From assembly GCA_013397075.1 (NCBI GenBank), contig VWZS01000547.1, positions 2,860,168 to 2,924,167 of the forward strand: a stretch of 64,000 nt of DNA, read 5' to 3'. Position 1 is the first letter of the stretch. Every line of letters starts with the position of its first letter. A model generated the notes under the pieces. That model saw nothing but the letters and a program-made list of their open reading frames with translations. It had not been told where the DNA came from and made no database searches. Made by a program: the position numbers and the translations under genes. Source of the DNA: Rhabdornis inornatus. Lineage: Eukaryota; Chordata; Aves; Passeriformes; Rhabdornithidae. Of the stretch, positions 14,998 to 26,300 are shown piece by piece.

Positions 14998-16696
14998 CTT
15001 TTAACTGGTCAGCTACCACGCTCTGACCGACACGCTCAACCACCTTTCCATCCTCCATTTCATAACGATCATCCAAATATTTGGCAGTAGCTTCCGAAAT
15101 ATGGACCTTCCCAGCCACCCCGAGCTGCTCCATCAGATTGGCCAAATTGACATCGTTGGACCACACATCAAACTTGAACCTCCTCATTCCCAAAATGCCA
15201 CACAGGACTGTCCCGGTGTGAACACCGACTCTCATGTTCACCATTTCTTTCTTCTCCTGGCAGAACTGCTCGATGGCTTTGATCATCCCCAAGCCCATCT
15301 CGATGCAGCAATAGGCGTGATCTGCCCGGGGCTCGGGGCAGCCCGCCACGCAGTAGTAACAGTCCCCCAAAGTGCTGATCTTCTCACATTTAGTGTCCTC
15401 ACACAGACGGTCAAAGCGTCCAAAGAGGTCGTTCAGGAGTCCCACCAGGGCGTGGGCTGATTTGTTGGCACTCATTTTCGTGAAGCCAACAATATCTGCG
15501 AACAAAATGCTCACTTGCTCGATCTGCTGCATTTTAAAAGGACGGAATATTATGGGGGTTTTCTGTATGGAGGGTTTCTTCTTCCTGTTTTTTGGGCTTG
15601 AGGTGGAATGACGTTTGATGGAGTTTTCACTTTCATCATCCCCCTGCTTCATTAAGTCATCGGCTATTATTCTTGGCATAACAGAATGAATCATCCTCTC
15701 TTTCAGGGCTTTTTCCACTTCCAAGTCTTTTCCATGCATGATGGATTGCCCCACTTTCAGGAATGTGCTTCTTGATCTGACTTCGGACATGATAAATAGA
15801 TGAATGCCGATAGCATGGATGCAGATGTGCAGGAAGGCTTTACTCAACAGTTCCCAGTAAACTGCACCAGCTCCCAGAGGTGTGAAACAGTTCTCATCAC
15901 GGAAGTGATAACCAAAGGTCTCGAAGAGGACCGAGTACGACAGTCCCAGAAACAAGCTTAAATACAGGGGTAAGTGCATCACTGTGTAAAGCAACAAGAG
16001 CACTTCAATACACATAGAAAAACTGCCCACTTGAGAAAGACAAGTGTCTGTGGGATCTGCCGGGGCAGTCCGGTTGGACATGTCACCACTTCCTGAGACA
16101 GGCTTCAGAGCCTGGAACTGCGGAGCGAGGGTCAGAGCAAACACCAGGAGGGTGAGTGTCAGAGAAGTCCATACGTAATGGCGGGCATAAGTCTTAGTGA
16201 AAGTGAACACAAAAAAAGCTACACATACCAGGAGGAAGCACAGAGCCGGCACCATGAAAACAATCTGTTTCTCTCTCATGTGTATGCCGAAGTAGATGCC
16301 CCAGAGCAGACAGGCCACGCCGATGTAGAAGAGAGCATAGCGAAACCTGCGCTGGGTCTGCGGGAAGCATCTCTCCATGCAAGCCTCCTCCAGGTTGTTG
16401 GAGTCGAACTTGGGATTCCACCACTTGGAAGAGGCCCTCTCGAAGAGCTGCGGCAGCTTCTTCTGCCGGCGGAGGCCGGAGCCACTGCCGCCCGCTCCGC
16501 CGGCTCGGCGGGTGCCCCCCGACTCCCCCGAGGAGCAGCTGGAGGAGATGCTGTACTTGCAGTGCTTGGAAGAGGTGCAGCCCTGGTGCTGCTTGGGGTT
16601 GATTTTCACCGTCACGCTGTTGCTGTCCCCGCTGGAGTCGCAGCTCACCTCGGTGCTGTGGTGATGCAGCAGCTGCTGGTGCGGTGGGGAAGCCAT
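14998..16696 (-). CDS. ADCY9: Adenylate cyclase type 9, first coding exon
   Basis: This exon encodes the first 566 residues plus one base of the membrane enzyme that converts ATP to cAMP and is stimulated by G-alpha-s. After a Ser/Gly/His-rich cytosolic N-terminus (1-115) come six membrane spans at about 118-138, 145-166, 174-192, 226-246, 248-262 and 280-303. NRT at 208 is a possible glycosylation site. The C1a catalytic domain covers about 393-566. The two metal-binding aspartates are present, D401 in FADIVGF and D445 in LGDCYY. The start ATG lies in a good context (AACATGG) and the N-terminus MASPPHQQLLHHHSTE is that of ADCY9. The exon ends at a GTACGT donor in phase 1, splitting a Gly codon. 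The frame stays open into the intron to a stop at 14807, but the family sequence ends at the donor. The C1b region, second membrane block and C2 domain lie outside the window. Confidence 0.97.
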
Positions 16697-17270
16697 GTTG
16701 TCAATTCCTCCTCAAGAGCCCGCGCCGGACTTAGGTCTCTGGGGTTGCCGAAGCCAGCGGGCTCCTCGCAGAGTCGCCTCTAGTCTCCTCCGGTCCCCGC
16801 CGCGTAAGGGCGGCCGGGCAGCGCCGCGGCGATCGGCCGCTCGCCGGGCTCCGCACACAGCGCGCCGGGGCAGCCCCGCATAGTCCCCTCGCCTGGGCCG
16901 AGNNNNCCCCCCCCAAACACACACTTCCCGCCTCAGTGCGACGGGCGCGGGGAGGACTGGGGACGGTGCCCTCAGAGAGCGATGGGTGTGATGTCGACGG
17001 CACTGTCGGTGAGGCAGGCGCGGGACAGTGAGGGGCGGCGGGAACCGGGCGGCCCCTTAGCGGGGACAGTCCGCGGTGCCGGGCGCCGGGGTTCCCGGGC
17101 TGCCCCCGCCACCGCCCTCCCCACCGGCTGACATTTGCCATGCGCAGACAACACGCACTTCACCAAACAGTTTAGCCTGAACCCCGCTGCAAACTCGCTG
17201 GGTTATTTTTCTCTTCGTTCTCCGCTTGTTTATGGCTGACGCTATCTCGCCTGCACCGCTCACTCGGTTT
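16440..17270 (-). promoter_or_regulatory. ADCY9: CpG island / probable ADCY9 promoter and 5' UTR
   Basis: A dense GC- and CpG-rich block spans the start of the ADCY9 coding exon and about 570 bp upstream of it, in an otherwise AT-rich neighbourhood. No TATA box is evident, as expected for a broadly expressed CpG-island gene. An NRF1-like half-site (ATGCGCA) is seen near 17140. The transcription start cannot be fixed from sequence, and an upstream non-coding exon is possible. Four Ns at 16903-16906 interrupt a C-rich run. Confidence 0.75.
16903..16906. other. Assembly gap (4 N) in the ADCY9 5' region
   Basis: Four undetermined bases next to a run of C in the CpG island. The true length of the tract is unknown. 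Confidence 0.98.
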
Positions 17271-17613
17271 CATTATCTCTTCTGGCAGATGGACCGTGGC
17301 TTTCCTTCTCCACAGGGCTTCTCTCTGCTGGTGCTGTAGCTACCTCTCCTCCTCCCAGCTCTGTATCCCTCACCCTTGCTCACAGGTGATGTTCCCAAAT
17401 TGGTCCCAACTCATCCCACTCATCCCCCTCAGCTCCAGCCCCAGTTCTTCCTGCTGTGGCTTCTCCTTCCCTGAATCCCATTTACTTTTTTCCAGGTGAG
17501 CCTTTCCCAGCGAAGCACTTCACTCCAGTCGTCCTTCCTCCTGCAGTCCCTTCTCTAAAGACCACACCGTCCTGTAAAATAAAGCCAGTGGCGCTAATGT
17601 AATAAAGGTAATA

Positions 17614-18137
17614 CTGTGGCCAGCAAGACCAGGGCAGTGACCATCCCCTGTGCTGGGGCACCTCCAATCCCGGGGTAAGTGTTTGGCCCCTCAAGACATT
17701 GAGGGGCTGGAGCGCCCCTGGGAAGGGGCTGGAGCACCAGGAGAGGCTGAGGGAGCTGGGAAAGGGGCTCAGCCTGGAGAAAAGGAGGCTCGGGGGAACC
17801 TTGTGGCTCTGCACAACTCCCTGACAGGAGGGGACAGCCGGGGAGATCGGGCTCTGCTCCCAGGGACCAGGGACAGGATGAAGCAAGAGCCTCAAGTTGT
17901 GCCAAGACTGGTTCGGATCAGGTACTGGGAAAAATTCTTCGCTGGAAAGGTGGTCAGACACTGGCACAAGGTGCCCACAGCAGTGGTGGAGTCGCCATCC
18001 CTGGAAGTGTTCAAAAAACAAGTGGACATGGTGCTTCACAATATGGTTTAGTGGGCACGGTAGTGTAGGGTCGAAGGTTGGACTCAGTGGCCTTGGAGGT
18101 CTTTTCCAGCCATAATGATCTATGACTCTCTATACTC
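17614..18137 (+). mobile_element. CR1 LINE fragment, about 520 bp
   Basis: The longest CR1 copy here. It starts at the segment with 'gtggccagcaagaccagggc', continues through 'gaggctgagggagctgggaa' and 'ctggagaaaaggaggctcgg', and ends with 'ttggactcagtggccttgga' and a short ATGATCTATGACTC tail. The end differs from the other copies, which suggests a different CR1 subfamily. It sits just upstream of the ADCY9 CpG island. Confidence 0.93.
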
Positions 18138-19548
18138 TTTTAAAAAAATAGTAATAGAAAATCTGTGACCATACAGTTATTGAAATTGAAACCTGCCCTA
18201 TTTTCCATTTCCTTTGTAAAGAACCTGTAACCATGCTGTAACATATGTTTCTAGTGTTGTTATTTAGAAGAAATTTGTATTTCCTGACATGCTCAAATAT
18301 CAAAATAATCTCTAAAAAATTCCAATCAATAGCAATAATTGTTCTGGTTTTGCTGTGACATTGTTGTCTTTTGAATTCCAGCTAATGGTTCAGCTGATCA
18401 ATATTTTATAGCAAGTGCTGCTTACCATGCAGGTCTTATATAAACACTGTTGGGAAGAGAGAAATCCCTGAGCTGACAGAGCAGAAAGGCAGGATGGCCT
18501 CCTGGGCTTGGCTATTAATTGATAAATTTACTAAAACTTCTTTCCAACCTTTTTATTGATTCATCTAAATATACTTAGTTACATTTTTACTTCATACAGG
18601 ATGACTAATTTATTTAATCTGCAGGATTAAAGTAGTGCAACAGCAAAGGATTCAAAGGGAAAAGGAAAATGATGGGAAAAGGAAAAAAAGTTTTTTACCT
18701 CATTGGCAGAGAATTTAAGGTAAAATTATCTGTGTTTTTAAGGTTTATTTTATGCAAACCTGTTGTTTATGTTGGGTGATTTGAATTTAGAGATTTAAGA
18801 GGTACTGAAATTCCAGCATAGACTTTTTGTCTTTTTTGTCTTGTTCCCCTGCACTCCATAAAGCAGGACTTTGTATGTTCTTAGAATAAACAGAATCACA
18901 TCAAAGATACTGGCTACATCACAAGTTTTCACTGAGTGACCCACATGATACCAAATTTTGTCTGGCTACTGGGCAGAGACAGCTTTTGATCTCCTCTAAT
19001 GAAGTAGTTCCTCTTTCCCAGCTTTTGTTTATGAGTTTGAAGGAGGGAGATGGGATGGAAGGAGACATCTGACTTGTCAGACCCTCCTTTGGTAAGCTTC
19101 ACATGGGGATTTCAAGGTTGTGCAGGATCCTTGCTCCCCCAAGGAGCTCCCATTAGACTTTTAACCTGTAGATTCCCATCCTGCTCCTCCACTTGATCTT
19201 TTGAGTGGAACAGTCACCCAGCACTCACCAGCCCAGCCATTCCCCACCTTCCCCTGTCTTTATCAAGTTCCATGGAAACACCCTGCATGTGCAGTCAGGG
19301 AATAGTTCTCTTCACTTTCATTGGCTCTGTTCTGGCTGGGACACACCTCTTGTTGTCTCCTGAAACACTGAATTTTTAATTTCACTTTGCTTTTATTGTG
19401 TAAATTTTTCTCTCTTGAATTCAAGTGGCATATTAAATACATGAAGCAGAAAACCACAAATGCCAGTGATGCTTGGATTCATTCTAAGTGTGACTGAGAT
19501 TAGTTTTAGAGAGCAAGAAGTGGTTTGAGGTTGTATTTGTTATTTCCT

Positions 19549-19567
19549 CACCACCACCACCACCACC
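19549..19567. repeat. (CAC)n microsatellite
   Basis: Six uninterrupted CAC units in intergenic DNA. Confidence 0.9.
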
Positions 19568-22500
19568 TTCCGATTTGTTTTTATCCAGGATGGGTGTAAC
19601 AGCCAGTGTGTCCCTCTGTGAGGGACATGAGTGGGTCATGTCTGTGACATCCTTTAAGGAAGATGCTTCCTCTGAATGACTTTCTTAGTGACCACAGTGA
19701 GCCATCCTGGTAGAGCTGGGAGCCTCCATGCAGTTTGGACCTTGAGTCCTGGGTTCTGGTCTTGGTTGTGCTGGTTCCCTTTGGAGAACTCTGACCACCC
19801 TTCCAAAATACTCTGTGACTTGTTTCCTTTCTCAAAGACTGACTTAGAGGAAATACTTCACAGAGCAATAGCTGGGCAAATGCAAATCCTCCTTGCAGCG
19901 TTCTTTGAACTTCAAGCCACTAAATATACAGATTTAGTCTATGGAACAGAATTTACTTCCCCTCTCAGAGGAACAAACTTTGTCAGCTGTAATGATGAGC
20001 TGTTGTTTGACGTTCATAATATTGTACTTCACTGCTTATCTGATGGAGCCACGCAAAGCTATTTAGGGGCTTCTGAAATGTGACAGCCCACATGATGCTT
20101 TTTTAGACTTCACAAACCGCCTTCACGAGGCAGGAGAATATGACATGGGAACGTCTGGCTGGAACAACGGCATGCCTTAATGCCAGTGGGGTTGCTGTAG
20201 TTGGGGAGGAGGAATGCTCTTTGGAAGTTTGCAGCTTTTGTTGTGTGCTGTCAAAGGAAGAACTTGCAGCCTGAAAGAACAGGCATCATGGATGCCATGG
20301 GTGGGGACCGTGGGGATTATTGATGCTGTCTGGAAACAGCATAAAGACGGAAGCAAATATGTTAAAACCTGTTTGGACCATCCACAGACAGAAGGGGGCT
20401 CAAGGGAGACAGCTCAGATGCCCCATTTCATGCTATCTTGCCTTAATAAACAGAAAGATCTCACTTTCTGACAACTTCTACATCTTCATTCTTGCTGACA
20501 TACGGAGCACTCATTGCAAACTTTGTTTTGAATCTTGGAAGCCTCCAGGTGAAAGAACTCATTTAGGAAAACCAAAACTCAACAAATCTTCTGGCTTCTG
20601 TTCGCAGACTAACTGGTAAACATTGGCAGATATTGTGAGAGACTGTTACTCCTCTATGGTTTTAAAAATTACAAAGTATCACAATGTTGATTTCATTTTT
20701 CCATAGCAGAAGAGTACAAGAGTTACCTTTGACATCTGTTCCATATGAACCCACGGAAGCTGAGTAGATGGGTGGTGCATTCTCACTTCCTTGCAGTGGC
20801 CAGGTTGGTTTTGTGTTCTGTATTTTCATCCTTCTGAAATTGCTATTCAATTTATTCATATCACTGAGAGGATTTCATATCCCAGATGAGATGCACAGAT
20901 TAAATAAGCAAGTAAGCAGTAGAAGATCTTTTTATGTGCCTCAAGAGGGAGGATAAGTCCCAGTCCGGATGAGTGAGAATCTCTGACCCTCCTGGGACCA
21001 GATTTTACTTGCAGGCTTTATGGTTGTCTCATTGTAGTGGTCTTTTTGTCAAAAGCAATGCAGAATTTTCCACTTATCTGACAAAATGTCTGCCACCAGG
21101 AGGTGGCTTCACTCAAATACACATTTCTTTAAGATGAAGACAAACTTAAATTTATTGCTCATTCCATTCATAACCAGAAATTCTCCTGGCTTACCAAACT
21201 GCTGAATCAGCATGGGTACCTCACCCTTGAGTCAGCACAGCCCAAAATAGAAACTTGCTCCATTTCCGAAGAGAGGAAGTACCACTGTTGTCTGCAAATA
21301 CAGCCACGTCTGACATGCTTTTAACACTACAAACACAGAGTGCAGGCACTTGAATGGCACTCTGCTGCTTAAAAAAAAAAAAAGGAAGTAAAAAGGCACT
21401 TTCTTATTCAAAATAGGACTGTTAGGTATGAGTGGGATTGTGTGGATGTGAAAGTCCCAAGGAATAAAGAGCAAGAGAAGGACTTTCCAAGTGGCAGTCA
21501 TTGATGTCCCCTAGCCTAGCCCAGCATCAAGCCCCTGCTCCACCTGCTTGCAGTTTCTCAGGACATACAAATTAGAGAGACAAGGGACAGGCTATAACCA
21601 AACTGAAGCAAAGTCTTAAGCCATTAGGAAATAATGGCAAGAAAACATGGTAGAAGCTGTAAAACACTGACTGAAGATCAGCTACCAGCATTCCCAAGGT
21701 AGAGCTGAGTCAGTCCTGCTGCCATGAGGTAACTCCACTTTATAGCACAGCATAAAACAGCAAAAACCTGGGGAAATGACCAAGAGCTGCAGTCAAATAG
21801 TGGGAAGTGACACTAAAGTCATCAGCAAGACTTCATGAGTAGGTGGAAGGCAGTGAAAAGGCACATAAAAATAGTCCTATGTGATACGAATGAGGGAGGA
21901 TTTTCTGTGGCTCCAAGTCAGGACAAGAAATAGCAGAATGAGAATAATGTGACTTCACTCGATCTGCCCTTCTCATGCTCTGCAGTTTTTTCTCTTGCAA
22001 ATGAGCATCTGTAGTTTTTGGCATCCTACAAAAGGACCCCCATTGTCAAGCAGCACTGAGGTACCCCCTTCCCATGGTTGCTCCTGGTTTTCCTTTACTG
22101 CATGCTGCAGGATGGTGTCATGTTCTTCCTGGTCCAAGCAAACTACTGTTTCTGGTGCTTCCATTAAACATGTCTGAACTGGCTCTATTTTTGACAAGGA
22201 AAGGCCATTCCAACAGGCAGACAAAAATCAGTAACTGCTTTCAAACCATGAGATGTGATCCTGGGCACAGGATTTGCCTGCAGTACTATGGAGGAAACCG
22301 TAGATATTTGAAAAATTTGTCATTTCTGCAATGAGTGTGAAGGTTGCAACACACAATTTTACCACTTTCAGATTTTTGCAGTGATGCAGTTGCAAATTGA
22401 AACATGTTTTATATTTAGTGTTTTGGATTATTCAGCTGAAAAGAGGTGGGGGTGAGGATTTACAGGTGTAATTACAAGATTATGCAGTCACCTTGTGCAC

Positions 22501-23261
22501 ACACTACAGATTTGGGAGGAAGACCTGCTGCAAATCCACAGAAATCCCCAGTTAAGGAGTTGCATGTGCCACAAGCAATTGCACAAGGTAAAACTTAGTG
22601 AAACATTTGCTATGTGTGCACCAGGCCCTTTTTAAATTTAGATTTCTGGGAAGAAGAGAATTGCTGGGGCATTTTTGTGACCTGATCCCTCGTCTTGGTT
22701 GATCCGCGATGGAAAGGTGACCCCGAGCACGGCTGAGCTGGGAATGGATCTGGTGAGAGCCATTGCAGTCTGAGCCAAGCAGAGTGTTCCCAACTGCATC
22801 CCTGAATAGATCCACTTGCTCTTTCCCTGGCTCTATTTTAGCCACAAATCTCTCATTCTGCCCTGTGGGTGCCAACATATTTTTAAAAATAACCAAACTC
22901 AGTAATGTTGGATTTCTGGTGTGCTTTTTTTTCCCCAAAAGGGTTGAAGTGAACATTCTTTTCACTGGTACCTGGGACTTTACCTCTGACATTCAGAAAG
23001 ATACATGACTCTCACTCCTTCAGTGGAGCAGATATATCTCAGCAACTTAGCAATGTTGTGACAAGGATGAAGTGGAAGGCATTAAGAAACTATTATATCA
23101 ATTTTTAGTTTGTATTTAAGACAATCTCTACACACTTTTGTGTTCTCAAGCATGGAAAAAGTTCACTTCTGTGTGCAGACAAAGGAACCAGTCGTTACTT
23201 CAATTTATTGTAGTGATGGTAGGATTGAGACTTGGATGAAACAAGGAGAATTCATACAGGG

Positions 23262-23385
23262 CAATTTATAGAATCAAACAATCATGGAATGGTTTGGGTA
23301 GGAAGGGACTTTAAAGATCATCTCGTTCCAACCCCCTGCTGTGGCAGGGACACCTTCTGCTAGACCAGGTTGAATGTGGAAGCAA
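23262..23385 (-). mobile_element. CR1 LINE 3'-terminal fragment, minus orientation
   Basis: About 120 bp of CR1 3' terminus read on the minus strand. 'atcatggaatggtttgggt', 'gggactttaaagatcatctc' and 'gttccaaccccctgctgtgg' are present, and the copy stops at the 'ctagaccaggttg' block. It is heavily 5'-truncated. Confidence 0.92.
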
Positions 23386-26300
23386 GCATCTTCCAAAAAC
23401 TCATGTTTAAAACTGAGCATGAATGCATGTTTTGCCATGTGCCTTGTTCTGTTTCCAGAGGAAACGAAATGAGAAGAAAATGTTGCTGAGAACATTAAAA
23501 CATAACACTTTGGCAGAGGTGGTTATCACATCCTCCAGGCGTTTTTACCTGTGGTGCTGCCCTGACACTTGCAGTGTATTGTGGAAATAAAGTGAGAAGT
23601 TGCTCAGGACTGGGTTCTGCTGATTGTGGATGAGGCAATTACATAAATACCTTTTGACAGGTAAGAGGGAATGCTTGCTTCCACAGGGGAAGGGGAATAG
23701 TGGTTCTCAGAACTGAAAACACAGCAAATGTTTGTTAAAAGGGGAGTTGGGGAGCAGGACAAGGTGGCACATAGAACACAGTGAAAGGTCACAGAAGGAG
23801 AAATCCTACAATCCAGCATTTATTGGCTAAATGTTACCAGGATTTAGGAATGGGGCCCTAATCCTTTTAGAAATCAGGAATCTCCTCGAGTTGGGTGAAT
23901 GGGAGAGCCGACGATCGCAGTCAATAAGCAAAAATCACACCCCCGTGCTTCGTGGCACATGTTAAACTCTCAGTGGAACAGTCAGGGAAAATCCCATGAC
24001 AGGCTTTCCAGCAATTTCCCACCAGAGGTTTCCTCCAGACTGCAGCTTCCAGAAGCTCTGAATGATTTGTATGTGTGAGAACTGCTCGGAGGTTGTTTTG
24101 GTAGATTCAGAGAGATGCGTTGTTCACCAAAGGGAACTTGGTACAGACCATGCTACTATGTGTGATCTCATGCCTAAAACTGTCCCACATCTTGTCTGTT
24201 TATTTGGGAAATTAATTTCTAGAACACTTGGAAAACAAAACCAGGAGTTGAAATTGCTTCTCGGTATTTCTTCAGTCCAAACGTAAAACCAGCCAAACAA
24301 GCCCATTGTGTGTCTTGTGTGTTCAGTCAAAGCATCTCAGTTATTAATGTTAAATTCCTGGGTACCTGGAGAACCTGTTCCTGAATAAGCTACGAATCTG
24401 AAGCCTGGCTGAAAATTAAATTAAAAATATCCCACCACCGTCAGCTGAAGGATTTCCACACTTCTGCAGTGATTTCAGGAGGCAGAGACGTGGCCAGAGA
24501 AAGAGAAAAGGCTCCAGCCATGCACCAGGGAAGTGAGGGCTGAGAAGCAGATTGATTGTGCTAAGTGGCTTTTTCCTGTCTCATTTATCCTCTTTTACCG
24601 TTGTTGTTTCCATTCCTTCCTCAGCTTTGTCTCTGTTGAAGAGCAGGGAAAATATTCTATTCCCCTTTCACAGTTGTAACACATATTCATTAAGTCTCAT
24701 TCTATTATAACTCGAATAACTATTACCATGTTTGATTTTTTATTTGGACCATTTAAGCTCTTAATGAAGAATTTTCCCTTCATCTGGATCTCTTGCTTCC
24801 TTTTCTCATTCAGTTCACAGTCAAGTCCCAAGTTTAGAGACACTTTGAGTTGAGGTATATGGATTTTTACCCATTTTTTCCTCATGCCCTGTCTCACCCC
24901 TCCAGCTGCACTGTTTAGACCAGGAGGCACCAAGTCCATCACTTTGCTACAGCCTCAAACTCCTTCTTCCAAGCCAGAAATGTGGGCAGGGCTCTTGGAG
25001 AGATTATCTTCCTAACCTCAGCATGAGTGCAAACCAGCCCATAGCCCACCTCTGTCCCTAGATGAGCAGTTGTGCTTCTCTAACCATGGAAACTTCAGCA
25101 ACACAGAGTCACTGCCTTCATTTTTCCCCAAAAAGGCAACACACAGCAGTGACAGCTTAGTGGGAGGATGTTTCTTTCCTCAACAGAGCAGAGCTTCAGG
25201 TGGCCACTGCCTGGAGCCCACCACCTCTGCACTGCTCAGTGTCCTAGGAGAAGATGCAGATGTAGAATTTTTGGGCTGAGGTCTTATTTAAATGATGTAT
25301 TAGGCTGAAAAATGAACACACAGGAATGAAGGATGCTCCCCGTGCCTGTGGGTGCTGCAGCAGCGTGGGGCTGACAGCAGGGATGGTCTGGGCTGCTCCA
25401 TCATCGTCCTGCATCTCAAGACAAAGACATGGCAAACACCATGGATGGAAAGAAGTCCCTTTTATAGGCCTCAAATCTTACAGAAAATAAAGATACAGGG
25501 CTGAAGAAACCTCTTAGGCTGGAAATGCATTCAGTGTTTCTGCAGAATAGGGAGAGCACAAAGCTTCACTTACTAAAGCAGCCAAATCTACTAGACTGTG
25601 GGGTTGGAAGACTTTTATGTCCAGCAAGTAATAACTGTCTTTAATTAGCTTTGTTTACATGATAGATGTCAATGTCAAGCTCTCTCAGTGAAAAGGGCAG
25701 AATGTCCTTAGTGGGAAATGTGATTTTTGAAGCCTGACAACATAAAACCAGCGGGAAGGTTTGTGCTCAGACTGCTGGGGAGAAAAATCACCTTTGGCTC
25801 AACAAAACAGGAAGGATTTCAAGCCCACAGAAGAAGTTTTTCAAGAAACTAATGAAAATGGAGGATTATAGTTTAAACTGTTTTGCAATCGTTGGCCTCA
25901 ATCCGGCAGACACTTTTCAAACACACTCAACTTTGTATCTGTGGTTGGTTTTGCTGACCCTCATGGGATTATTGACACCTGGAGATAGAAGTGAAGGTCA
26001 GACTGTTTACAGAGCAGAGTTTAAACTATAGCATTTTAATCAAAAAAATGACATTATATCAAGGTCTGTATAATCGGCTCACTGGGATCCTTTATGTTTA
26101 AAAAAAAAAAACCCTGAGAAATCCAGGAATTAAGATTCATGAGGTGGTCTCAGATCTGCTCCCTTGTGTGAATAGGACCTTTTGTTATGCTGGATCACAG
26201 CACTGGGCCACAAAACTTATTCAGCAAATATTAAAAAACCCCCACCTTCATAAAATTTGAATCTATGGCTCACATGCAAATGCTGTCTGCATTTCTTTCC

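Noticed and set aside
16178..16783. 201-codon plus-strand open frame across the ADCY9 exon
   Set aside because: It is antisense to a strongly conserved coding exon in CpG-rich DNA and has no domain of its own. It is a shadow of ADCY9.
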